A DNA stretch of 64,000 bases, taken from Phallusia mammillata (Eukaryota; Chordata; Ascidiacea; Phlebobranchia; Ascidiidae). Position numbers and translations under genes: made by a program. Under the pieces are notes generated by a model. That model did not search any database. It worked only from the letters and a program-made list of their open reading frames with translations, and was not told where the DNA came from. Positions 22,325 through 32,688 of this stretch are shown here, in pieces. Position 1 is the stretch's first letter; each line of letters opens with the position of its first letter. The stretch covers positions 1 through 64,000 of the forward strand of contig QLIY01000410.1 of assembly GCA_003260075.1 (NCBI GenBank). Direction: 5' to 3'.

Positions 22325-25300
22325 CTAAAACAACAAAGCAAAAATAACCGTGCAACTATCAACCGGTGATGGCAGCGTTACAGATTTGTGGTTAATTTTG
22401 TGATTACTTCTTTGGCAACTTGTAAGGAACTAAAATGAAGTATTGATTACACCTAAACCTAGGTAAATTTTTGGGCCCTATTTAGCAATATATGCAATGT
22501 GTTTAATTGTTTACAACTAAACTTTGCCCTTTTTATCTCATATTTCTTGTGTTGTATCTGGTGCAGGGGCGGGGAACCTACTTTGTACTGCGGGCCGCAT
22601 AAATTGCACAACATTTTCCGGCGGGCCAAATATTTATTTATTTTCAAATTCTGTGTAAAAATACCCAAAGCACACAAGTGGTTTTATATTTTATCGCTCC
22701 ATATTTAATTTTTTCTTTGCTGCTACATGTTTGCAACAAACAAGGCATAAAGGTTTATCACTGATTTCAACACATGGCAAATGATTTGTTACTGCAGGGA
22801 GAGGCAATCTAGTGACTGTTACGTCACAATTGTATAGCAAGCGGTTGAATGCGTGGCATTTTTTGTAGGTTTTACGTCATAATGTGGAATGGGGAGTTAT
22901 TGAACATAAATTACCAATAATGTCGAGGTCATTTCTAGGAAATATTTGTAAATAAACATAAAACTGTTTTTTATGCTTTGTGTTATACTTAAACAAAAAT
23001 CTGACAGGGGCCACATTAAAAAGGCAAGCGGGCCGCAGGTTCCCCACCACTGATCTAGTGCATTAAGGACAAAGGTAGCTGGTCAAACAATTAAAGTTTA
23101 AACCAATTATATTTTTCATTGACTGTAGTTCACGCCCACTTTAACGCGAATTTTTAACCAGTAGAGTTGTGGTCCAAATATGCGTAGTAAACAGGTGACC
23201 TAATTAATCCTTTGCTGGAGGCGTGAGAAAGCGGTGGCAAGATAGTTTTGTTTGCCCAAAAAAATTGACTACGTGGCATAATTGACTTGGCGAATAAATA
23301 TCTCAGGCTTTTTGACACCGATATTTACTGACTACGCAAACATCGGTATCTTATCCTGCTCATGGCAAGTTATTAGGCAGAATGGACCGGGTTTATGAGG
23401 TCGTTAACCAAGGCATGGAATTCCAAAATTGCGTGAGATTTTTCACCACTTTTGTCTAACCTGCGGAACACTCGCACACAAATCCACTAATATTTACTTG
23501 TAGAACACCGTTGCAAGTAGGGATGTGCCAAAACTGCAAATGTTCTGTTTGGTCGAGCACCGAGCATCTCACGTTAATGCTCGGTGCATTATGACGTCAC
23601 AAAAAAATCCCCTTTATACGTTTTAGCTCTACAAGAAGGTATCTTACGTCACCAGCCCTGTATTAAGCTGTACAGGCCTCAGAACCAGAAGTACACGTTT
23701 TTGACCCATCTAATACATTTGAAAAAATATTTGTTTTTGTTCATAGGCACCCCTTCGAACACTAGTTACGTATGTTAGCAGGGCATGAATATACAAATTT
23801 AATGCTCGGGTCAGTTTGTGCAACTGCTCGGCCGAGCACCGAGCATAAAAAAGGCGATGCTCGGTACCGAGTACTCGGGTTCTGGCTCGGCTCGGCGCAT
23901 CCCTAGTTGCAAGTATCTGCACGTTGCGACAGACAAAATATTAAATCTGATCATTAGTTTAAGTTCTGCTTTAGTGAAAATATGATTTTTATCTATACGC
24001 GATACGTTGTTTTTTCGAATTTTTTGTAGAGCATGATCGCATACCTTCTGCACATTCGCAGAGATCGCAACCGTTCTCGTTTTGAGCTAGTCCATTGCTA
24101 CATCCCATGTTTTCGGCTGTACAGGCGTGGTATGGGCACGGAATAAGAACTTCATTTCCCCCTGTAACACGAGATGTAAGAAGTTTAAAAACGGAAACGC
24201 CAGTAATGACAAAAAATGATTCTAGCTGAAATAACAGTTTGAAAAACGCTAAAAATTTTTGGTTACAGAAGCCAAAAAACTAAACGTTAGAAAACTTGAA
24301 CACGGAAACGGACGGCCCGACTTACCGACAGCACATTCGCAGAGTTCACATCCATTTTCATTCTTAGCCAGGCCCAATTCACACCCGAGCATTTCGGCTG
24401 TACAGGCATGCGCTTGACAAGGAATGGCCGGCTCTTCAACTACATTTCCCCCCTCTGACAACGCACCAGGTTTGCTTTTGAAACCACACACGGTGGAACA
24501 TTCGTCCATGGTCTGTTTGGGAAGTCGTTACACCGTTGTTAATTGGTGTTTGACTAGTTTTGCGATTTCGACACATGTGTAATGAAAGAGTTTTAGGGGA
24601 GACAATTCTTGAAGTTATGAGAATTGTTTCCAAAAACGTTTAAAGAAACCACTAAAATTAACAGTGAAAATTAAAATCTGTTTAATTTAACAGTTTTACA
24701 GTTACTGCTTTTTACTAATGTCACGTTTCAAAATGATTTAAAAACACTTCTCTTGCTAAACGTCTGTGTTCAAAATACACTTCATTAAAATAATGTATGT
24801 AATGAGTTTATCCCGTAAATAAGTACAGATAAATAACGCTAAGGATAAAGGTATAGAAAATCTTTACCTCAAAGTTGTTGTTATTTCCGTTGCAACCGCC
24901 ATAGATGAATTTCTTACAATGAGCGGCTGCTCTGTCGTAGTAATACCTCAAGTGATTACCTCTACACGGCCCTTGTTCAGGAACTAACATACATGCTCCC
25001 CTAAAATCAAAACACGGTAAATTATAAATGCAAAACTATATATACCATATACATTATGATTTAGTTTATTATAAATAGCGAATGAGGCCTACGATTTTTT
25101 TACGATTGGCGCACTTTCTCATTAAAATGGTAATTTTTTTATTCAACTTTCGGACTTGCGATTGGTTGAAAAGAGCCAATTAATTTATATATTACGGCTT
25201 TTGGAGATTTAAATGTGATCAAGTTTAGCGAAGGTCTAAACCAGAGGCGTGCAACATACGGCCCGCGGGCCAGTGTCCGGCCCGCGGCACCTATTTTCGT

Positions 25301-27719
25301 GGCCCGCGCAGACTTCAAAGTACTCTATTAAGTATGAATACTTTTACTGTTAGAGCATGGCATGTTGCTATTTGTACACCATCACTGCTATTTTTGACTT
25401 TATAAAACCTCACACCGTGATGAGGTTTTATCCACTGTGATGACATATTCCCATTGTTGCATCATAGTGTGCATTATGACAGAACTGCCTTTCTAGCAAT
25501 GATTTAGTAACATGATTTATAGGTGCAGTAAATATATTGACATTTATTCTACGAAAAGGTTAGCGGATATCCCATTGATTAAAAAGTACTCAATGAGTAA
25601 CTTGATGTGTTCGCTTTGCCATTAAATAAGCTGTTTAAAAATGTATGTGTTGCTTTATTGTCTGACCCCCAGCATCATTTTAACTGTAAGTTGTGGCCCA
25701 CTGCGATAAACAGTTGCACGCCCCTGGTCTAAACAAAGAATATTCTCATGCAAATAGAAATCTTGAACTCAAACAAAACTCACTTGTCAACAGATTCGCT
25801 AGATGAACGCGGCTCCTTCTCAAGCATTGCACATTGGCAAGTGTCACATCCACGTTCGTCCTTTGCGAGTCCGAATTCACATCCAAACATCTCCGCAGTG
25901 CAAGCATGCAGCGGACAGGCAAGCGGCTCTTCAATCACATTTCCCCCTTCTGATAAAGAGAACAGTGCACAAGATTATCAGTGTTGTCAGCGAAGTAAAA
26001 TACCAATAAACATTGAAGTTAGAAAAGTTGACAAGGAGGTTATTGGCCCTACTCACCGCCAGCACATTCGCAAAGATCGCATCCGTAGGCATTTTTAGCC
26101 AATCCCCGTTCACATCCCAACATTTCAGCAGTACATGCATGCAATGGGCAACCGACTTCAACCCCATTTCCTTCTGACAAAGCACCAGCTTTGCTTTTGA
26201 AACCGCAAACAGTGGAACATTCGTCCATGGTCTGTTTGATAAAGTTTGTGTTTGTTAAAGTCCTGTTTCGACACTGCTGTAGGGATTAAGATTTTTGTAC
26301 AAAACACTTATTAAAGTTTAAAAATACAATTACTTGGCTATGTTGGGAAAAAAGTGTGTGGAATTGGTTAACCATTGAAATAAGAGTACCCTACTATATT
26401 TAAACATTTATCCTGTGAAAGAGTACAAAAAAATTACGTTGGGCATAAAGGTACCGTGTATCTTTTTTACCAGTTATATTCACCTCGAAATTGTTGTTAT
26501 TTCCGTTGCAACCTCCGTAGAAGAACTTTTTACAGTGAGCGGCTGCTCTGTCGTAGTAGTACCTCTCGTGACTACCTTTGCACGGCCCTTGTTCAGGAAC
26601 TAACATACATGCTCCCCTGTAAATAAAAACCACGACAAGTTTTACATTCGAAATCAATTATCAGGTGTGAGTTTTGTTAATTATCATAACAATGTATCGA
26701 ATCCAACAGCTTTGTATGATCGCCAAAGACTCTGTTTCAAATATAGTTGGGACTTTTAGACGCGCGATTATCAGCAAAAAAATAATATAATTTAGTCCCG
26801 AGCCCAAAATGTTTCTTTTGGGTTTAAATATGACCAGGTTTGACCATGGCCTTACTAACCCAAGAGTGAACATCCTTATTCAAATAGAAAAGTGTAAATT
26901 CAAACAACACCTACTTGTCGACAGTTTCGCTGGAGGCTCGCGGTTCCTTCTCAAGGATTGCACATTGGCAAGTGTCACATCCACGTTCGTCCTTTGCAAG
27001 TCCGAATTCACATCCAAACATCTCCGCAGTGCAAGCATGCAGCGGGCAGGCAAGCGGCTCTTCAATCACATTTCCCCCTTCTGATAAAAGCACAGTGCGC
27101 AATGTTACCAGTGTTGCCAGGCAAGTAAAGCACCCAACAAACGCTGAGATTAGAAAAGTTGACAAGGCGGTTATTGGCCCTACTCACCGCCTGCACATTC
27201 ACATAGATCGCATCCATAGGCATTTTTAGCCAATCCCCGCTCACATCCCAACATTTCAGCGGTACATGCATGCAACGGACAACCGACTTCAACCCCATTT
27301 CCTTCTGACAAAGCACCAGCTTTGCTTTTGAAACCACAAACGGTGGAACATTCGTCCATGGTCTGTAAATAAAATTTAAGTAACGTTTTTTTGGTAAGTG
27401 TCACGTTCCCGTTTTCACGGGTACGCAAAAGTTTGGGACACAGTAAGTTTTTCTGTTTCGATGCAATTGCAGTATAATTAGGAGTTTCATAGAAAACACT
27501 TGCTGAAGGTAAGGAAATAATGTTTCCGCAATATTGAGAAAAAGATATGTTAACTTGGTTAATCACTTGGACAGCAAGAAAGGTGTATTCAGTAAGTTAT
27601 TGCTGTAAAAGAGCATATGGAAAGATCAAGATGAGGATGAAGATTATGCGTATCTTTTGGGAATGAATTGGTTCACCTCAAAATTGTTGTTATTTCCGTT
27701 GCAACCTCCGTAGAAGAAT

Positions 27720-27810
<91 letters not shown>

Positions 27811-30800
27811 CCTCTACACGGCCCTTGTTCAGGAACTAACATGCATGCTCCCCTGAAATTGAAAACATATGATTTTACATTCAAAATCAATTTTCAGTTG
27901 TAAGTTTTGTAGGTTATGATGAAAAGGCAATAAAATCATGAGCTTTCAATCATCGCGACAAGGTCATTGCTGCAATTACATTTGAAAATTTAGGAAGTGC
28001 GATGGGCAGTAAAAACCGACGCAATTTTTTTCCCGGGCTTATATGTTTTTTTTGTGGGTTTGAATGTGACCTGGCTTGACCAAGGCCTTGTTAACTGAAT
28101 AATATCCTTTTATAAGTAGAAAAGTGTAAACTGTAAATTCAAACAAAACTTACTTGTCAACAGATTCACTGGAGGAACGCGGCTCCTTCGCAAGGGTTGC
28201 ACATTGGCAAGTGTCGCATCCGCGTTCGTCCTTTGCAAGTCCGAACTCACATCCAAACATCTCCGCGGTGCAGGCATGCAGCGGACAGGCAAGCGGCTCT
28301 TCAATCACATTTCCTCCCTCTGACAAACGCAAAGTTTACCAGTGTTTTCAGGCAAGTAAATACCCAACAATCAGTAATTAAAACGTTTAATAACTTGTCA
28401 TGGAAACTTGTTCTGAACACTCACCGCCAGCACACTCGCAAAGATCGCATCCGTTTGCGTTTTTAGCCAGTCCTCGTTCACATTGCAACATTTCAGCAGT
28501 ACACGCGTGCAGTGGACAAGCGACAAGAGGCTCTTCAACCAAATTCTCCTTGCTTTTTAAACCGCAGACGGTGGAACATTCGTCCATGGTCTGTTTGATA
28601 AATCGTAACAAAGGTGTTAGTTCGTGTTTATAGTATACGCTTTGCTGTTTCGACACAGTTGTAATGATGACGAGTTATATAACACTTGTCGAAGTTTAAG
28701 AAACAATTGCTTGGATATGCTGTGACGAAAGTGTATGCTAATTGGTTAATTATTGAAATAAGAATACTATTTAAAAGTTTGTGCTGTTAAAGAGCAAAGA
28801 AAGATTAAGATGGGGATATAGATAAAGAGGATATTTTCACAAACAATTGAATTCACCTCAAAATTGTTGTTATTTCCGTTGCAACCTCCGTAGAAGAATT
28901 TTTTACAGTGAGCGGCTGCTCTGTCGTAGTAATACCTCACGTGACTACCTTTGCACGGCCCTTGTTCAGGAACTAACATACATGCTCCCCTGTGAATCAA
29001 AAACAGGGAAAATTTTACATTCAAAATCAATTATCAGTTGTGAGCTATTAGGTTATGATAAAAATACATGTAACCAGGTTTGGTTAAAGTATTATAATAG
29101 CAGAAGAATATCCTTATTCAAATAGAAAATTGTGAACCCAAACAAAACTTACTTATCGACAGTTTCGCTCGAAGAACGCGGTTCTTTCTCAAGGATTGCA
29201 CATTGGCAAGTGTCGCATCCACGTTCGTCCTTTGCCAATCCAAATTCACATCCAGCCATTTCAGCGGTACAAGAATGTAGCGGACAAGGAACTAATGGTT
29301 GTTCGACTACATTTCCCTCCTCTGACAAAAGCACAATATACGTGATGGTTACCAATATTGTACACTGTTACCAGATAAGTAATTTATCAACAAACAAACA
29401 TCATTTTGTAGCAACCCGGTTTGTGGATCCCAATGTTTAAAATTGGATCGGTTTTTGAAATGTCTTAACATCGAAATCGTAATAATTTTTGGCTAATCTA
29501 ACTGGTGGCTAGATATATTGGATTGAACAAGAGCAACATAAAGGATTGTTATAACTGTAATTGTAAAGTCATTTCGAAAACCGATTCGATTTTTATAACT
29601 GTAATTGTAAATAAGATACTTGAATCCAGTGGAGTCGGGTTGCAAATTTTTTAACCGACTTTACAACCTTGAGGAAAAACGCTTTTTTAGAAATATAACT
29701 CCGGTTATTGAGCACGATTGTTTCAAAACGGTTCTAGTCTCCATTACTGCAAAATTGTTATTGCCCGAAGTCAGATTTGTCAAACCATTTAAGGTTTTCA
29801 TCAGAGTAAACATTCGCTGGTGCTATGAAAAAGCGAATGGATGAAACCAGTGAAAAATATAGGCGTTAAAAATCTTTTCCTATCATGTGATATGTTTACG
29901 TCCGCGGTCTCGTGGTTGATGAATACTGCGTTCGGGGGGGGGGTAAAGATTAAAAATCTTTTCCTTGTGATATGTTTACGTCCGCGGTCTCGTGGTTGAT
30001 GAATACTGCGTTCGGATTTCTAAAAACGTTTTTTTGGAAGGCGCACAAAAGCACAACACCCACCACTTTCGGGTTCGGGCCGGGTTCGGGCTCGACTTCC
30101 AGGCCCGTTTACAACTCTGAGCACAACACCTATCAACACTAACCTTCACATTCACACAGTGTGCATCCGTAATAGTTGGTCTTCAGTCCAGTACCAGCGG
30201 CACAGTTAAGAATTTCCGGAGTGCACCCGTGAAGCAAACAAGGAGCCGGTTTTGGTTCCTCGACAGCAGCTTTGCTTTTCAAACCGCAAGCGACGGAACA
30301 TTCTTCCATAGTCTGTTTGCGAAATCGTAACACTGGAGTTAGTAGATGTTTGCTAAGGTTCGATTTATCACATAATGACAACGCTTTATAGGCAGCTAAC
30401 ATGAAAAATTACTATTCGGGTTTATTGGGGCAAAGCCTATGATCAACTTGTTGTGAAATTTGTGAAAAAGTTTGTTTAACTCAAACTTATGTACAAAGAA
30501 CAAAGCGTTTTTTTACAATTTGAATATTGGTAAATTTAATATTTGGGCAGAAAACCGCGCATGTTATAATTACCGTATATACTCGCTAATAGGTCGCGCC
30601 ACCGTATAGGTCGCACTGTTAGTTTTGTGTTAAAAAAGTTTAATTTAGAGTTGACTCGCACATAAGTCGCACTGAAAATCTAGGGATTTAAAAGGCCCTT
30701 TCCCTAGCTTTTTTGGTTGCAATTGTTTGTTTTTTAGCATTGAACTGCATTGCATTGAAACCGCAAAACCATTTTTTCTCAACAAAGTGGGAAAATCCAA

Positions 30801-32688
30801 CGCACGCTGAGCGGTCGCATGTGCGTGTGCGCTCATGAAACTGTCTCGCATTGGTATGTGCGTGCACGAGCGCATGCACCCGTATTTGCACTTATGTCGA
30901 GCGGATAGGTCGCACCTATAATTTTTTTTTAAAATATAAGCAAAAAAGTTGCGACCTATCCGCGAGTATATACGGTATAGATACAGACGAAAACTTTTTT
31001 CATCAGCAGTTAACCTCAAAGTTGTTTGCATTTCCGTCGCATCCGCCGTAGAGAAACTTTTCACAATGCGCGGCAGCTCGGTTGTAGTAATACCTGATGT
31101 GCTGGGCTTTGCATCGTCCCTGCTCGGGTAGCAACATACACGCTCCCCTAATGATCAAAACATCGTTCTTAATTTCAAAAATTGAGTAACCCTGCTTTAG
31201 ATATGAGCAAGATTGGTTTTAGATTCGTCTCTGGTTTACACTTGGGGGGGGGGAGCTCCCCTAACGATAAAACACCGTTCTTAATTTCAAAACTTGTGTA
31301 AACCTGTTTTAGATATGAGCAAGATTGGTTTTAGATTCGTCTCTGGTTTACACTTTTGATTTAAACCAAGTTATCAGTCTGTTTTTCAAGGTAGAAAGCA
31401 TCGAATGGAAAACGTCCGTTATAACTTAATAAAATACAATATTAAAGAAAAATTAAAGTTGTATTATAGCTTCTCCAGACCGAAACCATTTTCCAAGTTC
31501 AGGAACAAAACGTTTTCATACTCAAATTAAATTGGTTTGGAAACGAAAAAAAACTTATTCGAATAGAATCGGAAAAACGTCACTTACTTGTCGATAGATC
31601 CGCTGGAGGCACGTGGTTCCTTTTCAAGGCCTGCTTAAACGTGATAAAATTAGTGTTTCAACAAATGGAGCAAACTTTCATTTAAAACTCAATATTTGAC
31701 TCAGATCCTTTAGTTACCTTTATGCGGTGTCTTTCCGAAAGCCGAGTCGATTTCTGGAAAACAATGATATTTTAGGTTTAATGAAAGTGGGTTGGTCGTA
31801 AGCATAACCCAACGCAGTGGTTCTCAAACGCGGCTCTGAGGGCCGCATGCGGCTCCCAATTTTCCATTTTGCGACTCCCACCATCCCTCAGAAAACCACC
31901 AAAGATTGCTATTTAAGGGTTTTCTCAAGATTTCGTTTTTTTGCGGCTCCCTACACACTTAAAAAACTACCATTTGGCCCCGACAATAAAAAAGTTTGAC
32001 GTAACGTACGTGCTAAAAATTATAACAAGACTAAATAGCATTGCCACGTACCTGCGCATTCACAAACTGGACATCCACGGACTTGCTTCAGCTCTGCACA
32101 ACCGAGAGTCTGTGCTGTGCAGGCGTGGAAAGTGCATGCTTTTTCCGAACGAGTATTCACCTGACGAACAAAAATTCTTAATCCAAGAGAATACAACCAA
32201 AAATCTATATCTATAAACTGTGTACCAACCTTTTCGTTATCTTCTAAGATCGTATTCAACTGTAATGCAGCATAATTTAAATTAATTGAAACGAATGTGT
32301 ATAAAAGCATTAGTGTATAAAAGCAAAGGTTTTTGGCAAAATCGTTACATTTTTGAGCTAGTCTAGTTATTTGGGATTCCCCAACCGTTCGTGACAAAAA
32401 TTCCTCCACTTACCGCGTTCCGTAGTGCAACAATCTGCAAAAATAGTTCAAAAATAATTTCATGTTAATAAGCAATATCAGATAAAAATCACGTTATGTT
32501 ATGCAAAATATGACGAATAAACAGCATGCAAAGGATAAAAAATCACCTTTTCCTTGCTATTGTCGGTCGTTCCATACGCACAACCTAAACACAAAAAATA
32601 GTTTAAAAAATATTTTGTTTTTTTAACCCAAAAATATGCAAGACCTACCACAAAACATCAACGTTACGATGATGTACAAAACCTTCAT
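21331..32688 (-). CDS. Secreted mosaic protease inhibitor: antistasin, Kunitz and thyroglobulin type-1 domains
   Basis: I assembled 23 exons by hand with matching splice phases, about 1014 aa. Exons, 5' to 3': 32649-32688, 32547-32584, 32414-32434, 32052-32160, 31718-31753, 31588-31630, 31015-31147, 30144-30312, 29153-29321, 28857-28989, 28425-28590, 28154-28319, 27677-27852 (gapped), 27188-27362, 26915-27080, 26484-26616, 26057-26231, 25784-25949, 24868-25000, 24326-24512, 24045-24161, 22217-22324 and 21331-21659. The N-terminus MKVLYIIVTLMFCGCAYG is a signal peptide. Domain order: one antistasin motif, then five units of Kunitz plus two antistasin motifs, then a further antistasin motif and a thyroglobulin type-1 domain. 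Kunitz and antistasin domains inhibit serine proteases; thyroglobulin type-1 domains can inhibit cysteine proteases. Predicted role: extracellular multi-headed inhibitor (inference). No membrane anchor seen. Confidence 0.9.
21722..22022. repeat. Tandem duplication in the last intron of the inhibitor gene
   Basis: Two diverged copies of about 145 and 155 bp (starting about 21722 and 21867), with the start of a third at 22023. Each begins TGTGAGCG and contains ACACTACAAATTGCT. The copies differ by several substitutions and small indels and have no G placeholder between them, so this duplication looks genuine. Confidence 0.65.
22564..23052. mobile_element. hAT-like MITE in an inhibitor intron
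   Basis: Left end CAGGGGCGGGGAACCT; right end AGGTTCCCCACCACTG. Flanked by ATCTGGTG (22556-22563) and ATCTAGTG (23053-23060), 7 of 8 identical. Same family as the element at 34081-34671, judging by the GGGGAACCT and GCGGGCCGC words. Confidence 0.75.
23518..23905. mobile_element. hAT-like MITE with TAGGGATG ends
   Basis: Left end TAGGGATGTGCC; right end GGCGCATCCCTA. A perfect 8-bp duplication GTTGCAAG flanks it (23510-23517 and 23906-23913). The body has repeated GCTCGG/CCGAGC words. Inserted in the intron before the last antistasin exon. Confidence 0.8.
24045..25000 (-). CDS. Inhibitor module 5: Kunitz 5 and two antistasin motifs
   Basis: Exons 24868-25000, 24326-24512 and 24045-24161. The Kunitz domain is complete with P1 Arg (GPCRG). 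The second exon is longer (187 nt), carrying both the SEGGNVVEEP segment and an antistasin motif. The third exon is a 117-nt antistasin exon, phase 1 to 1, without the EKEPR linker, which marks the end of the repeated units. Unrelated MITEs lie in the flanking introns. Confidence 0.88.
25242..25726. mobile_element. hAT-like MITE in an inhibitor intron
   Basis: Left end CAGAGGCGTGCAAC; right end GTTGCACGCCCCTG. A perfect 8-bp duplication GTCTAAAC flanks it (25234-25241 and 25727-25734). The left end is shared with a fragment at 57596 inside the PMCA gene. Confidence 0.8.
25784..26616 (-). CDS. Inhibitor module 4: Kunitz 4 and two antistasin motifs
   Basis: Exons 26484-26616, 26057-26231 and 25784-25949, with the same lengths as the intact exons of modules 2 and 3. 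The Kunitz domain is complete with P1 Lys (GPCKG). The middle exon encodes the same protein as that of module 3 apart from silent changes, and the third exon differs by only a few residues, so modules 3 and 4 are a recent duplication or have been homogenised. Confidence 0.9.
26915..27852 (-). CDS. Inhibitor module 3: Kunitz 3 (gapped) and two antistasin motifs
   Basis: Exons 27677-27852, 27188-27362 and 26915-27080. The Kunitz exon is interrupted by 88 G (27720-27807), where the sister exons have about 45 nt encoding the RYYYDRAAAHC core. The flanks (MLVPEQGPCRGN and the NNNNFE end) are intact, so I treat it as a real Kunitz domain with P1 Arg and missing sequence, not a pseudogene. The antistasin part of the second exon is identical in protein to that of module 4. 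Confidence 0.8.
27720..27807. other. Assembly gap placeholder (88 G) inside Kunitz exon 13
   Basis: Comparison with the four intact sister exons shows that roughly 45 conserved coding bases are replaced by 88 G. This is the clearest evidence in the window that G runs are fillers and that their length is not exact. Confidence 0.9.
28154..28989 (-). CDS. Inhibitor module 2: Kunitz 2 and two antistasin motifs
   Basis: Exons 28857-28989, 28425-28590 and 28154-28319. The Kunitz domain is complete with P1 Lys (GPCKG) and the YYYDRAAAHCKKFFYGGC core. The antistasin motifs read CPLHACTAEMLQC and CPLHACTAEMFGC, each followed by a GLAK-x-GC-x-x-C-x-C pattern. Splice phases run 2-0-1-2, so the module is frame-symmetric. 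Confidence 0.9.
29153..31147 (-). CDS. Inhibitor module 1: Kunitz 1 and two antistasin motifs
   Basis: Exon 7 (31015-31147) and the start of exon 8 (30144-30312) form a Kunitz domain with the exact six-cysteine spacing 8-15-7-12-3; the P1 position after the second cysteine is Lys (GRCKA). The rest of exon 8 is the most divergent antistasin motif (CLLHGCTPEILNC). Exon 9 (29153-29321) has the standard one plus the EKEPRSSSETVDK linker. Module 1 is more diverged from the others than they are from each other. Its introns hold a TA-flanked MITE (30573-30975) and two placeholder-joined duplications. Confidence 0.88.
29862..30018. repeat. Direct duplication joined by a 10-G placeholder
   Basis: A roughly 70-bp segment (AAAATCTTTTCC to GAATACTGCGTTCGG) occurs on both sides of the run at 29934-29943. 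It lies in an intron of the inhibitor gene and does not affect an exon. Confidence 0.8.
30573..30975. mobile_element. Tc1/mariner-like MITE (TA duplication)
   Basis: The ends are CCGTATATACTCGC and its reverse complement GCGAGTATATACGG, each bordered by TA (30571-30572 and 30976-30977). Internal AGGTCGC words are mirrored near both ends. The TA target suggests the Tc1/mariner/pogo class. It sits between the two exons of Kunitz 1. Confidence 0.7.
31141..31360. repeat. Direct duplication joined by a 10-G placeholder
   Basis: AGCTCCCCTAA and the next roughly 100 bases, ending CTCTGGTTTACACTT, occur before and after the run at 31244-31253. The first copy includes the 5' end of Kunitz exon 7, so the second carries only a short exon remnant (AGCTCCC) and is not a functional exon. 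Confidence 0.75.
31588..32160 (-). CDS. Inhibitor exons 4-6: first antistasin motif and linker
   Basis: Exon 4 (32052-32160) holds a six-cysteine antistasin-type motif with CTFHACTAQTLGC and GCPVCECA. Exons 5 (31718-31753, 36 nt) and 6 (31588-31630, 43 nt) encode a short charged linker ending EKEPRASSGSIDK. That linker type recurs between modules as EKEPRSSSETVDK. Confidence 0.8.
31815..31985. mobile_element. Truncated hAT-like element end
   Basis: Begins CAGTGGTTCTCAAA, as at 1410, then GCGGCTC-rich sequence (repeated GCGGCTCC). No matching right end or target duplication was found, so it is a fragment with an uncertain limit. It lies in an inhibitor intron. Confidence 0.45.
32414..32688 (-). 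CDS. Inhibitor exons 1-3: signal peptide and micro-exon
   Basis: Exon 1 (32649-32688) and exon 2 (32547-32584) together encode MKVLYIIVTLMFCGCAYG followed by TTDNSKEK, a hydrophobic signal peptide with a small-residue cleavage region. Exon 3 is only 21 nt (32414-32434), phase 0 to phase 0, and would encode seven residues (IVALRNA). Its boundaries match CAG and GTAAGT, but it could be skipped without changing frame. Confidence 0.75.

Noticed and set aside
27690..27890. Polyproline protein fused to a Kunitz start (MLVPEQGPCRGN)
   Set aside because: Comparison with the sister exons shows the G run replaces the Kunitz core; it is not a novel proline-rich protein.
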